Shown: positions 17,178-25,136 of the stretch, in pieces
Layout of the letters: every line of letters starts with the position of its first letter
Numbering within the stretch: the stretch's first letter is position 1
Assembly (NCBI RefSeq): GCF_044755465.1
Contig: NZ_JBIVRB010000021.1
Span: forward strand, 1 to 64,000
Source: Peterkaempfera sp044755465
GTDB lineage: Bacteria > Actinomycetota > Actinomycetes > Streptomycetales > Streptomycetaceae
Direction: 5' to 3'
DNA: 64,000 bases
Notes under the pieces: model-generated
Seen by the model: only the letters and a program-made list of their open reading frames with translations
Database searches by the model: none
Told to the model about the DNA's origin: nothing
Position numbers and translations under genes: made by a program

Positions 17178-17196
17178 CGGATCTCACTCCCTGGAT

Positions 17197-17272
17197 GTGC
17201 TGGGACCGGAAAGTGCTGGGACCGGAACGTGTTGGGACCTGAACGTGTTGGGACCTGAACGTGCTGGGACGG
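17197..17272. repeat. 16-bp tandem repeat, about 4.75 copies
   Basis: Units begin at 17197, 17213, 17229, 17245 and (partial) 17261. The consensus is GTGYTGGGACCKGAAC; copies 3 and 4 are identical and the others differ by one to three bases. The array sits immediately upstream of the CTG-start phosphatidyltransferase operon and 330 bp from the divergent CDF gene. It could be a set of protein-binding sites or a slippage-prone minisatellite in the leader. There are no spacers, so it is not a CRISPR array. Confidence 0.9.
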
Positions 17273-17602
17273 CCGCCTGCCCGGCAAGGTCGCAGGCAGG
17301 GCCGGGGCGGATGCGCCGCTCCGGTGGATGGTGTCGGCAGAGGCTATCGGATGACCTGTCGGAGAACCCCAGGGGAGTCCCCGGAGTCCAATTGGCTCCG
17401 TCCGGCCGTGTCGATCATCTTTGCCGACGGCGGGGCGGATGGACAACCCGCCTCCGGGGAACGCCTCACAGGTGGCCGAACCGGGGCGTTTCACCTCCCG
17501 GCACCAGGCCGCTCCGCGTACGCTGCCCGCTGGGGGCGGAACCCCCCGGCGTACCCTCGGGGGGTATCGAGGCGGGGAACCGCCAGGGAGGAAGAGGATC
17601 GC

Positions 17603-18541
17603 ATGGGTGCGGGACATTCCCACGACCACGGAGCAGCGGCCGGCACCCATGGCACGGCGGGGGGCGCCCACCGGGGCCGGCTGCGGTTCGCGCTCTGCAT
17701 GACGGTGACCGTGCTGCTGGCCGAGGTGGCGGGCAGCTTCGTCACCGGCTCGCTGGCGCTGCTCGCGGACGCGGGCCACATGGCGACCGATGCGCTGGGC
17801 CTGGGCATGGCACTGGTCGCGGTGCACTTCGCCAACAAGCCCGCCGCCGGCCGCCGCACCTTCGGCTACGCGCGGGCCGAGATCCTGGCCGCGATGGCCA
17901 ACGCGGTGCTGCTGTTCGGGGTGGGGCTGTACATCCTGGTGGAGGCGGTGCGGCGGTTCCTGGAGCCGGTGGCGGTGGCGGGGGGCGCCACGGTCCTGTT
18001 CGGCCTGGTGGGGCTGGTGGCCAACAGCGTCTCGGTGGTCGTACTGCTGGGCGGCCAGCGGGAGAGCCTCAACACCCGGGGGGCCTTCCTGGAGGTGCTG
18101 GCGGACGCGCTCGGGTCGGCCGCCGTGGTGGTCTCCGCGCTGATCATCCTCGGCACCGGCTGGACGGCCGCCGACCCGATCGCCTCCATCGCGATCGGCC
18201 TGATGGTGGTGCCGCGCACCTGGTCGCTGCTGCGGGAGGCGGTGGACGTGCTGCTGGAGGCGGCGCCGCGCAATGTGGACCTGGACGAGGTGCGGGCGCA
18301 CATGCTGGCGCTGCCCGGCGTGACCGGGCTGCACGACCTGCATGTGTGGACGGTGACGTCCGGGCTGCCGGTGATCTCGGTCCATGTGGTGGTCACCGAG
18401 GAGGCACTGCGCGACCAGGGGCACGAGGGCATGCTGCACACCCTCCAGGAGTGCCTGGGCGCCCACTTCGACGTCGGGCACTGCACCTTCCAACTGGAGC
18501 CGGAGGGCCACGCGGCACACGAACCCAGTCTCTGCCACTGA
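17603..18541 (+). CDS. Cation diffusion facilitator (CzcD-type Zn/Co/Cd exporter)
   Basis: Six-transmembrane CDF antiporter of 312 residues that exports divalent metals in exchange for protons. The N terminus is His-rich (GHSHDHGAAAGTHG). The first metal site is in SLALLADAGHMATDA (TM2, HxxxD with the preceding Asp) and the second in AFLEVLADALGSAAV (TM5), where the usual HxxxD His is Glu/Leu-shifted to ADALGS. The cytosolic C-terminal domain contains GLHDLHVWTVTSG, the family signature. The start is ATG at 17603 with GGGAGGAAGAGGATCGC upstream; a longer open frame to 17261 is not supported. It is divergent from the envelope operon and followed 195 bp later by idi on the same strand. Confidence 0.9.
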   Translation: MGAGHSHDHGAAAGTHGTAGGAHRGRLRFALCMTVTVLLAEVAGSFVTGSLALLADAGHMATDALGLGMALVAVHFANKPAAGRRTFGYARAEILAAMANAVLLFGVGLYILVEAVRRFLEPVAVAGGATVLFGLVGLVANSVSVVVLLGGQRESLNTRGAFLEVLADALGSAAVVVSALIILGTGWTAADPIASIAIGLMVVPRTWSLLREAVDVLLEAAPRNVDLDEVRAHMLALPGVTGLHDLHVWTVTSGLPVISVHVVVTEEALRDQGHEGMLHTLQECLGAHFDVGHCTFQLEPEGHAAHEPSLCH

Positions 18542-18736
18542 CCCGGCGCCCGGCGTGAATGCGTGCGTCGGTCGGACCGGCGCTGCCCTGTACGGCAGAC
18601 TGGGGCACCGGTGCCGCTTCCGCACCGGCCGGAGCCGGTCGGCGGAACGCGGCGCCCAGCCGACCACCGGACCGGGCGGGTGGGCCCGAGCACACGGCAC
18701 GGGCGGCGCCCGGTCCACGCGCCGAAAGGGGCCACA

Positions 18737-19339
18737 TTGGCGACCAGCGGAACGACGAGCCCAGCAACCGTGGGCGGTGCCCGGGGCGATGCCCGCCCGG
18801 CGCCCGAGATCCTGCTGGAACTCGTCGACGACGAGGGACTCACCATCGGCACCGCGGAGAAGCTCTCCGCCCACCAGGAGCCCGGCCGGCTGCACCGGGC
18901 CTTCTCGGTCTTCCTGTTCGACACCGAGGGGCGGATGCTGCTCCAGCGCCGGGCCCTCGGCAAGTACCACTCCCCCGGGGTCTGGTCGAACACCTGCTGC
19001 GGCCACCCGTACCCGGGCGAGGCGCCGTTCGTGGCGGCCGCCAGGCGGACGGCCGAGGAGCTGGGCACCGCCCCCGCGCTGCTCCGGGAGGCCGGTACCG
19101 TGCGCTACGACCTGCCGGACGCGGCCTCCGGGCTGATCGAGCGGGAGTGGAACCACCTCTTCGTGGGCGTCGTCACCGCCCCGCTGCGGCCGGACCCGGA
19201 GGAGGTGGACGACGCGGCCTTCGTCACTCCCGGGGAGCTGGCGGCGCTGCGGGCCGAGCGGCCGTTCTCGGTCTGGTTCGAGACCGTCTTCCAGGGCGCG
19301 CTGCCGACGATCCGGGAGCTCACCGGCCTGGACTGGTAG
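18737..19339 (+). CDS. idi: Isopentenyl-diphosphate delta-isomerase type 1
   Basis: Nudix-fold enzyme that interconverts IPP and DMAPP. The catalytic Cys is in WSNTCCGHPYPGEAP and the catalytic Glu in EREWNHLFVGV; the opening LHRAFSVFLFDTEGRMLLQ is diagnostic. I place the start at TTG 18737, preceded by AAAGGGG, because the sequence from there matches the expected length of about 200 residues. A frame open to ATG 18563 adds 58 Arg/Pro-rich residues that look non-coding. In an MEP-pathway organism this enzyme balances the IPP/DMAPP pool feeding the nearby hopanoid genes. Confidence 0.95.
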   Translation: MATSGTTSPATVGGARGDARPAPEILLELVDDEGLTIGTAEKLSAHQEPGRLHRAFSVFLFDTEGRMLLQRRALGKYHSPGVWSNTCCGHPYPGEAPFVAAARRTAEELGTAPALLREAGTVRYDLPDAASGLIEREWNHLFVGVVTAPLRPDPEEVDDAAFVTPGELAALRAERPFSVWFETVFQGALPTIRELTGLDW

Positions 19340-19345
19340 CCCTCA

Positions 19346-19384
19346 GGGGCGCGAGAACCCCACCGTCCGCACCTCTCGCGCCCC
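19346..19384 (+). terminator. Hairpin terminator after idi
   Basis: An 11-bp perfect inverted repeat (19346-19356 with 19374-19384), loop 17 nt, begins 6 bp after the idi stop codon. It lies between convergent idi and the minus-strand ATPase gene and may serve both. Confidence 0.7.
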
Positions 19385-19556
19385 AGGGCGGCCGCCCGGC
19401 CTCCCTTGAGCCGCCTCTGAGCCTCGCCTGGGCCCGCAAACCGGCACAACCGGGCGCCGCCCCGGCCCCGGGGGTGCGAGGAACCGCACCATCCCTCCCC
19501 CGGACCCACACAAGACGACCGACCGGACCCCGCCGTCAGCCGCTCCCCCGACCGGG

Positions 19557-20108
19557 CTACCGATACGCGGCGGGCCCAGGCAGCGCCAACCGCCCGGTAG
19601 GAACGGGGACGGGGACGGGCAGCGACGCCCACACCACCTTCCCGCCGTTCACCGTCCGCTCGACCCCGCAAGCCCCGCCGGCCTCCAGCGCGAACGCCTT
19701 CACCAGCAGCAGCCCCCGGCCGCCGGTGCGCCCCTGCTCGTTGTAGAGCGCCTTGGGCCGGTACGGATGGCTGTCCTCCACCGCGACCCGCACCCACCCG
19801 CCGCCGATGACGACCTCCACGACCAGCTGCGGCGACAGCACGGCGGCGTGCTTCACGGCATTGGTGACCAGCTCGGAGACGATCAGCAGCAGCCCCTGGA
19901 CCAGCTCCCCGTACGGCGGCCGACCGGCCAGCCCCTGGGCGGCGAGCAGGTCGCGCACCGCGTGCCGCACCCGGGGCACCGACGAATCCTGGGAGGCGGC
20001 GGCGAACCGCCAGGCCCCCTCGCCCGGCCCGCCGTCGCTGCCCTGCCCCACGTCAAGCCGCCCTTCGACCCATCGGACCCGGCCCTGAGCCGCAGCATGG
20101 CCTCGCAC
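19557..20108 (-). CDS. Anti-sigma-factor-like ATP-binding protein (HATPase_c_2)
   Basis: Single-domain GHKL ATPase of the RsbW/SpoIIAB-like type that abounds in streptomycetes. The N box is IVSELVTNAVKHA (conserved E and N), the G1-type region is VRVAVEDSHPYRP (the usual DxS/DxG motif reads EDSHP), and G2 is TGGRGLLLVKAFA. Start choice is uncertain: I use the GTG at 20108 (183 residues), but no good ribosome-binding site is visible and the frame is open further upstream. Such proteins bind anti-sigma antagonists or act as small serine kinases. No partner gene is adjacent. Confidence 0.8.
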   Translation of the reverse strand: MRGHAAAQGRVRWVEGRLDVGQGSDGGPGEGAWRFAAASQDSSVPRVRHAVRDLLAAQGLAGRPPYGELVQGLLLIVSELVTNAVKHAAVLSPQLVVEVVIGGGWVRVAVEDSHPYRPKALYNEQGRTGGRGLLLVKAFALEAGGACGVERTVNGGKVVWASLPVPVPVPTGRLALPGPAAYR

Positions 20109-20259
20109 CCGGCGCGGGCGGCCCGGCCCCGAGGCTAGCGGGCTGCGCGGGCGGCCGGGCGCGGTGCTCGAACTCGACGGATCACGACCGCCCCAGCACG
20201 AAACCGGTCGGCAGGAAGCGCCTCCGCTTCGCTGCCGACCGGTCCGCTTGCAGATCCGG

Positions 20260-21006
20260 TCAGATGCCCATCGGCGGGGTGGGCGGCTTGCCCGTACCGC
20301 CCGGCCGCGACCCGGAGGCGTCACCGCCCCGCTCCTCCTGCGGGGCCCCCTCCCGCCGCCTGCCGCGCGCCGCCCCTCGGGCGTGCTCCCGCCCGGCCAG
20401 GTACGACCGCACCTCGGCGTTGCGGCGGTCCTCGTCCACCATGCCGATCACCCGCCGGCCGCCGATGCCGGTGCCGATCAGGCTGAGGCCGTCGAAGAGC
20501 AGGGCCAGCGAGAAGAACAGCCCCAGGGTGTAGAGCGAACTGCTCGGCCACTGGTGCAGCACCAGGGCGCCCAGCAGCAGGTCCAGCAGGCCCAGGAAGA
20601 CCGTCCAGCCCGACTGCGACCCGCGTACCGCCAGACCGCCGACCACCCGGAAGACCCCGGCCGTCAGGAAGAGCAGCGCGGCGAACAGGGTCAGCCCCAC
20701 CGCCGCCACCGTCGGATGGAGCACCATCACCAGGCCGGCCGCCAGGTTGACCGCCGCCACCGAGGCGCCCAGCCAGAAGAAGTTGTCCCGGCGGGTCTGG
20801 AACGCGTGCACCAGCCCGACCGTGCCGCCGGTCAGCAGCAGGCAGCCGAACAGCAGCACGCTGGTCAGCGTGGCGACCCCGGTGTAGATCAGCCCCACGA
20901 TCCCGCCCAGCACCAGCACGGCCCCCAGGAAGACCAGCACCCCGAAGCTCCGGTGCAGCCGCTCCCCCGGAGCGGCCTCCCGGTCCTTGCCCTGCGTTCT
21001 CCTCAC
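20260..21006 (-). CDS. HdeD/DUF308 family membrane protein
   Basis: Predicted inner-membrane protein of 248 residues with six hydrophobic segments arranged as three hairpins (for example FGVLVFLGAVLVLGGIVGL, LTSVLLFGCLLLTGGTVGL, VGLTLFAALLFLTAGVFRV and LFFSLALLFDGLSLIGTGI), the layout of the HdeD/DUF308 family. The C-terminal 50 residues are charged and disordered. The GTG at 21006 is preceded by GGAGG at 5 bp, which decides the start; the longer open frame covers non-coding leader. Function in actinomycetes is unknown. Confidence 0.82.
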   Translation of the reverse strand: MRRTQGKDREAAPGERLHRSFGVLVFLGAVLVLGGIVGLIYTGVATLTSVLLFGCLLLTGGTVGLVHAFQTRRDNFFWLGASVAAVNLAAGLVMVLHPTVAAVGLTLFAALLFLTAGVFRVVGGLAVRGSQSGWTVFLGLLDLLLGALVLHQWPSSSLYTLGLFFSLALLFDGLSLIGTGIGGRRVIGMVDEDRRNAEVRSYLAGREHARGAARGRRREGAPQEERGGDASGSRPGGTGKPPTPPMGI

Positions 21007-21186
21007 GGCGACCTCCACGGCCGATGGGCGATCTGTCCGGACTGCTCCACCTACCCGAAAAGGTGTGATCCATCCCGTTCGGCCCCCAGCCCCGCCCGGC
21101 GGATACGCAGGTGAGGACCACCCCCCGGGCCTGGTATTCTTTCCATGTCGCCACGGGGAACCGCACGGACCCGAGGCACACACCCT

Positions 21187-21274
21187 GTCCGGGTGGCGGA
21201 ATGGCAGACGCGCTAGCTTGAGGTGCTAGTGCCCTTTATCGGGCGTGGGGGTTCAAGTCCCCCCTCGGACACCA
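21187..21274 (+). tRNA. tRNA-Leu (anticodon GAG)
   Basis: A complete class II tRNA. The acceptor stem GTCCGGG pairs with CTCGGAC, the anticodon loop TTGAGGT presents GAG (reads CTC/CTT), there is a long variable arm, and the T arm is GGGGG-TTCAAGT-CCCCC. The 3' CCA is encoded (21272-21274). tRNA-Leu genes are common integration sites, and the accessory island begins directly after this one. Confidence 0.96.
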
Positions 21275-21311
21275 CATCATCACCCCACGGGGCGATGGCA
21301 CAGCATTCCAG

Positions 21312-21339
21312 TGCGGGTCGAGGTCCACCTCGACCCGCA
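21312..21339 (+). terminator. Hairpin terminator after tRNA-Leu
   Basis: Arms of 13 bp (21312-21324 and 21327-21339) are perfectly complementary, 38 bp after the tRNA, and are followed by TTCTGTGCTT. It is the likely tRNA terminator. Confidence 0.75.
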
Positions 21340-21609
21340 TTCTGTGCTTCCCCGGGTGGCAGCTGCCCCAGATGCCGAGTTCCCGGCAGACCGGGTCTCG
21401 ACCATGTCACTTCTGGACCCCGACCTCGGTTGTCCAATGCGATGGCTACGGCATCGCTGTGCGGGTCCGGTGCCGGACCCGGTAGCCCGGGCCATGCCAT
21501 GGCTTCGTTTGCGGCCATCCAGACGGTGCTGGCCGCTCGCGGGCCCAAGGGCTTCGTGCCGCAGCGCGCTCCGCATCACCACACTTTCCGCGGCGCGATA
21601 TCCTGAGGC

Positions 21610-21807
21610 GTGTGCTCGCGCGCGATGCAGGGCCACTGGAGCCACGACGAGCCGTACTACCGCTGCCGCATCCCCGGGGAGTACGCGCTCGCCAACCGGA
21701 TCCAGCACCCGCGCAACGTCTACCTGCGCGAAGCGGACGTCATCCCCCCGTTGGACGCCTGGCTCGCGCGCACCTTCGCACCCCACCATCTGGCCCAGAC
21801 CATCGTC
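21610..21807 (+). pseudogene. Serine recombinase fragment (zinc-ribbon region)
   Basis: About 65 residues read in frame: MQGHWSHDEPYYRCR, EYALANRIQHPRNVYLRE, LDAWLARTFAPHHL. This resembles the zinc beta-ribbon and the segment after it in large serine recombinases. There is no catalytic N-terminal domain before it and the frame ends soon after 21807. It lies tail-to-tail with another recombinase piece on the opposite strand, so the original gene has been broken and part of it inverted. It is probably the relic of the integrase that brought in the neighbouring island. Confidence 0.72.
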
Positions 21808-21811
21808 TCAT

Positions 21812-22198
21812 CGCCAGCAGGGTGTGGATGATGTCGTCGGAGTAGATCCACTTGTCCGCCGGATTCCACCGCATAACCCCGACGTGCCCCATGCTCACAT
21901 CTTCAGTGCCGAGGAAGACCTCGTTCTTGCGCTGCTCGTTCCAGACCTGGCGGCCCGTATTGCGGGGGTTGGTAAGGATGACCCGCACGGCGCTCTTGGA
22001 CCAGCAAACGCCTATCCGGTGAGGGTTGCGCGCGGAGTCATGGGAGGAGGAACAGGAGATGCCGTCACGGGTCAGGCCCTCGGCGATCGCGAACAGTCTC
22101 CTCGTGCCGTACCGTCCGAGACATCCGGACTCCTCGGGCTCACCCAGGGCGCGCGTAACGCGGGAGGATTGCCCATTATGCCCCGGTAAGATCCTCAT
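21812..22198 (-). pseudogene. Serine recombinase fragment (recombinase domain)
   Basis: The reading frame contains LFAIAEGLTRDGI, SARNPHRIGVCWSKSAVRVI, LTNPRNTGRQVWNEQRKNEV and RWNPADKWIYSDDIIH, which match the central recombinase domain of large serine recombinases. The N-terminal resolvase domain with the active Ser is absent, and the frame loses similarity after IIH, where the inverted zinc-ribbon piece begins. Both fragments together would cover only about half of a normal gene. Confidence 0.75.
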
Positions 22199-22358
22199 CA
22201 GGTTGGTATGCTCCCGTCTCAGGCTGGCCGGTGATCTCTACCGACCGTGGCGGTTCACGGTCGAGCGGGTCTGATCGCGCCAGTGACCTCTCCCACGAGC
22301 TGGAAGGAGTTTCACAACCTTTGGTTCCCTTCCGGAAGCGATCCGGGAGAATCGCATC

Positions 22359-22775
22359 ATGCGCCCCGCTCCATCCTCACCATCAGTGACCATTCGCATG
22401 CGCCACCAGGCGCGTAAGGACACGACACCCGAGCTCGCGGTCCGCAGGTTGCTCCACCGAAGCGGGCTTCGGTACAGGGTCAACATGCCCGTACCCGGTA
22501 TGTCCCGCCGGACGGTGGACATCAACTTCCCACGAGCGAAGGTCGCGGTGTTCATGGATGGCTGCTTCTGGCACGGCTGTCCGGAACACGCGACCGAACC
22601 GAAGGCGAATGCAGAGTGGTGGCGGGCCAAGCTCGACCGCAACATGGAGCGCGACGAGGAGACGACACACCACCTCACGGCCCAGGGATGGACCGTGCTG
22701 CGGTTCTGGGAACACGAGGCGGCCTCGGACGTCGCTGCGACAATCATCGCGACCGTGCGGAGGGAGCCGGCCTGA
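22359..22775 (+). CDS. vsr: Very short patch repair endonuclease
   Basis: Vsr-family nickase of 138 residues that cuts 5' of the T in T:G mismatches created by deamination of 5-methylcytosine. The N-terminal signature is IRMRHQARKDTTPELAVRR and the catalytic core is RRTVDINFPRAKVAVFMDG, followed by CFWHGCPEH, with the conserved Asp, Cys/His zinc ligands and the late EWWRAKL, LRFWEHE. The ATG at 22359 has GGGAGAATCG upstream; an ATG at 22398 is possible. It stands first in a plus-strand cluster with two C5-cytosine methyltransferase-type genes, as expected for a guard against methylation-induced mutation. Confidence 0.93.
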   Translation: MRPAPSSPSVTIRMRHQARKDTTPELAVRRLLHRSGLRYRVNMPVPGMSRRTVDINFPRAKVAVFMDGCFWHGCPEHATEPKANAEWWRAKLDRNMERDEETTHHLTAQGWTVLRFWEHEAASDVAATIIATVRREPA

Positions 22776-22876
22776 GCGCCCGCCGCCGTCCTCTGTCAGT
22801 GGGGGAACCTACGCTTCACGGAGTACCCGGTGCATCAGTCGCACCAGTGCGACCGAGGCCGAGACAAGGGGGAGCG

Positions 22877-23869
22877 ATGACCAGGTTCACATCACTGGAG
22901 TTGTGCGCCGGGTCGGGCGCTCAGGCACTCGGCTTGGAGCGCGCCGGGTTCGACCCGGTTATGTTGATCGACAACAACGAGTTCGCATGCCGGACAATCG
23001 GGCTGAACCGCCCGGGGTGGGATGTTCGCTGTCGAGATCTGATGAGCTTCGACCCGTTGGACGAGGACGAGCCGGACCTGCGCAAGGTTCTGGACATCGA
23101 CCTCATCAGCGGAGGAATGCCGCGCATCAAGGCTGCGGCGGCGGTCGCACGCCGTGGTGGGGACGATCACGAGCGTGCGCTGCTCAAGGCGGCGGTCAGT
23201 GTGCTGATGGCCGTCAAACCGAAGGCGCTGATGCTGGAGAATCTGGAGGGGCTGGTCCAGAGCGAGGACTGTGCGGAGGACCGGTCCTGGATGGAGGCGG
23301 AGCTGCAGAACCTTGGATATCGCCCCTTCTGGAAGGTGCTGGATGCCGCGGACTTCGGCGTGCCGCAGCACAGGCGGAGCGGCTTCCTGGTGGCCCTCGC
23401 GGACGACTACAGCCACGGATTCGTCTGGCCCGAGCCGAGCGTCGCCCCGACACCGACCGTGGGCCAGGCGCTGGGGCCCTCGATGGGGGCCAACGGGTGG
23501 CCCGGCGCGGAGCAGTGGGCGGCAGCGGCGGACCGACCCGCTCCCGCCCTCGTCGGCGGCTCGGACAATCGCGGTGGCGGGGATCTCGGGCCGACCGGCA
23601 GTAAGAAGGCATGGGCGGCAATCGGCGTCGAGGGGACCAGCCTGAGCGACGCCAGCCCCTCGGTCGACTTCCCCGTCGACGGCAGACCCCGGCTGAGCGT
23701 GCGGCAGGCAGCGATCTTGCAGGCGATCCCGGAGGACTGGCACATCTACGGACGGAAGACACGCGCCTACCGCCAGGTCGGAAACGCGCTGCCCCCGCCG
23801 GTCGCAGAAGCCGTAGGGCGATCGATCGCAACTGCGCTGTGCGGCGGCGCACCTTCGACCAACAGCTGA
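22877..23869 (+). CDS. C5-cytosine methyltransferase-like protein lacking the catalytic cysteine
   Basis: Protein of 330 residues with the fold and order of a DNA C5-cytosine methyltransferase. SAM-binding motif I is LELCAGSGAQALGLERAGF, motif VI is MLENLEGL, motif VIII is FGVPQHRRSGF, and motif X is YRQVGNALPPPVAEAVG. At motif IV, where the catalytic P-C pair belongs, the sequence is ISGGMPRIKAAAAV: Arg (codon CGC at about 23132) replaces Cys. The target-recognition region is short. The ATG at 22877 has AAGGGGGAGCG upstream. It may be a non-catalytic partner or regulator of the active methyltransferase encoded 135 bp downstream. Cytosine methylation by this protein alone is unlikely. Confidence 0.88.
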   Translation: MTRFTSLELCAGSGAQALGLERAGFDPVMLIDNNEFACRTIGLNRPGWDVRCRDLMSFDPLDEDEPDLRKVLDIDLISGGMPRIKAAAAVARRGGDDHERALLKAAVSVLMAVKPKALMLENLEGLVQSEDCAEDRSWMEAELQNLGYRPFWKVLDAADFGVPQHRRSGFLVALADDYSHGFVWPEPSVAPTPTVGQALGPSMGANGWPGAEQWAAAADRPAPALVGGSDNRGGGDLGPTGSKKAWAAIGVEGTSLSDASPSVDFPVDGRPRLSVRQAAILQAIPEDWHIYGRKTRAYRQVGNALPPPVAEAVGRSIATALCGGAPSTNS

Positions 23870-24003
23870 TCCGATGCCCTCCGTACCGGCGTGGCCCGGA
23901 CTGGCGACAGCGCCGGCTAGCATGGTCCGTCGCGGCCCTGCGGTCCAGGGGCCAGAAGGTCAGCCCGTGCCACGATCCAGACCCCGCTCAGCAAGGAATC
24001 CGC

Positions 24004-25068
24004 ATGTCCGCGCCGTTCACGATTGTCGACCTGTTCGCCGGCCCCGGCGGACTCGATCTTGCGGCGCGTCAGTTGGGCATTCCAGCTGTGGGCATCGAGT
24101 GGGACGGCGGCGCCCGCGCGACCCGTGCGGCGAACGGGTTGGACACGACACCGGGCGACGTCCGCCTCTTCGGACCCGAGCAATTCGAGAACGCCAACGT
24201 TTTGGCGGGTGGTCCCCCGTGTCAAACGTTCACGGTGGCCGGAAGCGGCAGCGGGCGAAAGGCCCTGGACCAGGTACTCGAATTCGCCGACCGTTTCGTG
24301 ACCCGCGAACCGCTGGAAGCGATCCGCGCCGACCTCTCCACGCTGGAGGACGAACGCACCGGCCTGGTTCTCGAACCGCTGCGTTGGGCGTTGCAGGCCC
24401 TGGATGCCGGCCGCCCCTTCGAGGTGATCGTCCTTGAGCAGGTCCCTGCGGTCCGCCCGGTGTGGGAGAAGTACGCCGAACTGCTCGACAAGGAAGGCTA
24501 CTCGGTCGCGGATCCCAAGGTGCTGCGCACCGAGGAGTACGGTGTGCCGCAGACCCGCCGTCGAGCGATCTTCATCGCCCGGCGACGCGACTCGGATCGT
24601 CTTTCCGGCATTCCCGGCATGCCGCAGCCCACGCACGACCCGTTCAACCCGATGAAGAAGGTCCGGGCCGCACGCCTGCACGGTCGGAGGGACCCCGTAC
24701 CGATGGCCACGGCGCTCCCGGACCGACCGGCCCCCTTCGTCGTGATCTCCAACTACGGAACCGGCGGCAACCCGAAGGCCCGTGGGCGTCGGTACTCCCA
24801 CGAGCCGTCGGCGACCGTCACCGGCAAGGTGTCCCGGAACCGGGTCGAGGCGCCCGGGGGCGTTGCCGCCGACCGGTTCACCTGGTCCGAGATGGGACAG
24901 TTGCAGACGTTCCCCGCCGCGCCGGACTGGACGTGGGCGGGCAAGGACATCTCCCAGCAGATCGGGAACGCCGTGCCGCCCCGGCTCGGCATGCACATCC
25001 TCGCCGCCGCCCTGGACATCCCGCAAAAGGATCTCGACGCGGCGATCCGGAAGCATTACACCTACTGA
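24004..25068 (+). CDS. DNA C5-cytosine methyltransferase
   Basis: Protein of 354 residues with a full set of motifs: motif I IVDLFAGPGGLDLAARQLG, motif IV LAGGPPCQTFTVAG with the catalytic Cys, motif VI as VIVLEQVPAV (EQV rather than the usual ENV, seen in some phage and island enzymes), motif VIII YGVPQTRRRAIFIA, and motif X DISQQIGNAVPPRLGMHIL. The ATG at 24004 follows AGGAATCCGC. It is the last gene of the vsr cluster and converges on the drmB-like gene across a hairpin. In a DISARM-type context it would be the host-protecting methyltransferase (DrmMII-like), but the target site is unknown. Confidence 0.92.
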   Translation: MSAPFTIVDLFAGPGGLDLAARQLGIPAVGIEWDGGARATRAANGLDTTPGDVRLFGPEQFENANVLAGGPPCQTFTVAGSGSGRKALDQVLEFADRFVTREPLEAIRADLSTLEDERTGLVLEPLRWALQALDAGRPFEVIVLEQVPAVRPVWEKYAELLDKEGYSVADPKVLRTEEYGVPQTRRRAIFIARRRDSDRLSGIPGMPQPTHDPFNPMKKVRAARLHGRRDPVPMATALPDRPAPFVVISNYGTGGNPKARGRRYSHEPSATVTGKVSRNRVEAPGGVAADRFTWSEMGQLQTFPAAPDWTWAGKDISQQIGNAVPPRLGMHILAAALDIPQKDLDAAIRKHYTY

Positions 25069-25090
25069 CCTCGTGGATCGTCAGGTCGCC

Positions 25091-25123
25091 TCGGGCAGGG
25101 CCGGAGTTCCCGCCCCTGCCCGA
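25091..25123. terminator. Bidirectional hairpin terminator
   Basis: Perfect 10-bp arms (25091-25100 and 25114-25123) with a 13-nt loop lie between the convergent methyltransferase and drmB-like genes, 22 bp after one stop and 14 bp after the other. Confidence 0.72.
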
Positions 25124-25136
25124 AAGCCCCGCTGGG

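Noticed and set aside
17197..17272. CRISPR array
   Set aside because: The repeats are contiguous 16-bp units without spacers and no cas genes are present.
18563..18736. N-terminal extension of idi to ATG 18563
   Set aside because: The added residues are Arg/Pro/Gly-rich with no similarity to the family; the TTG at 18737 gives the usual length.
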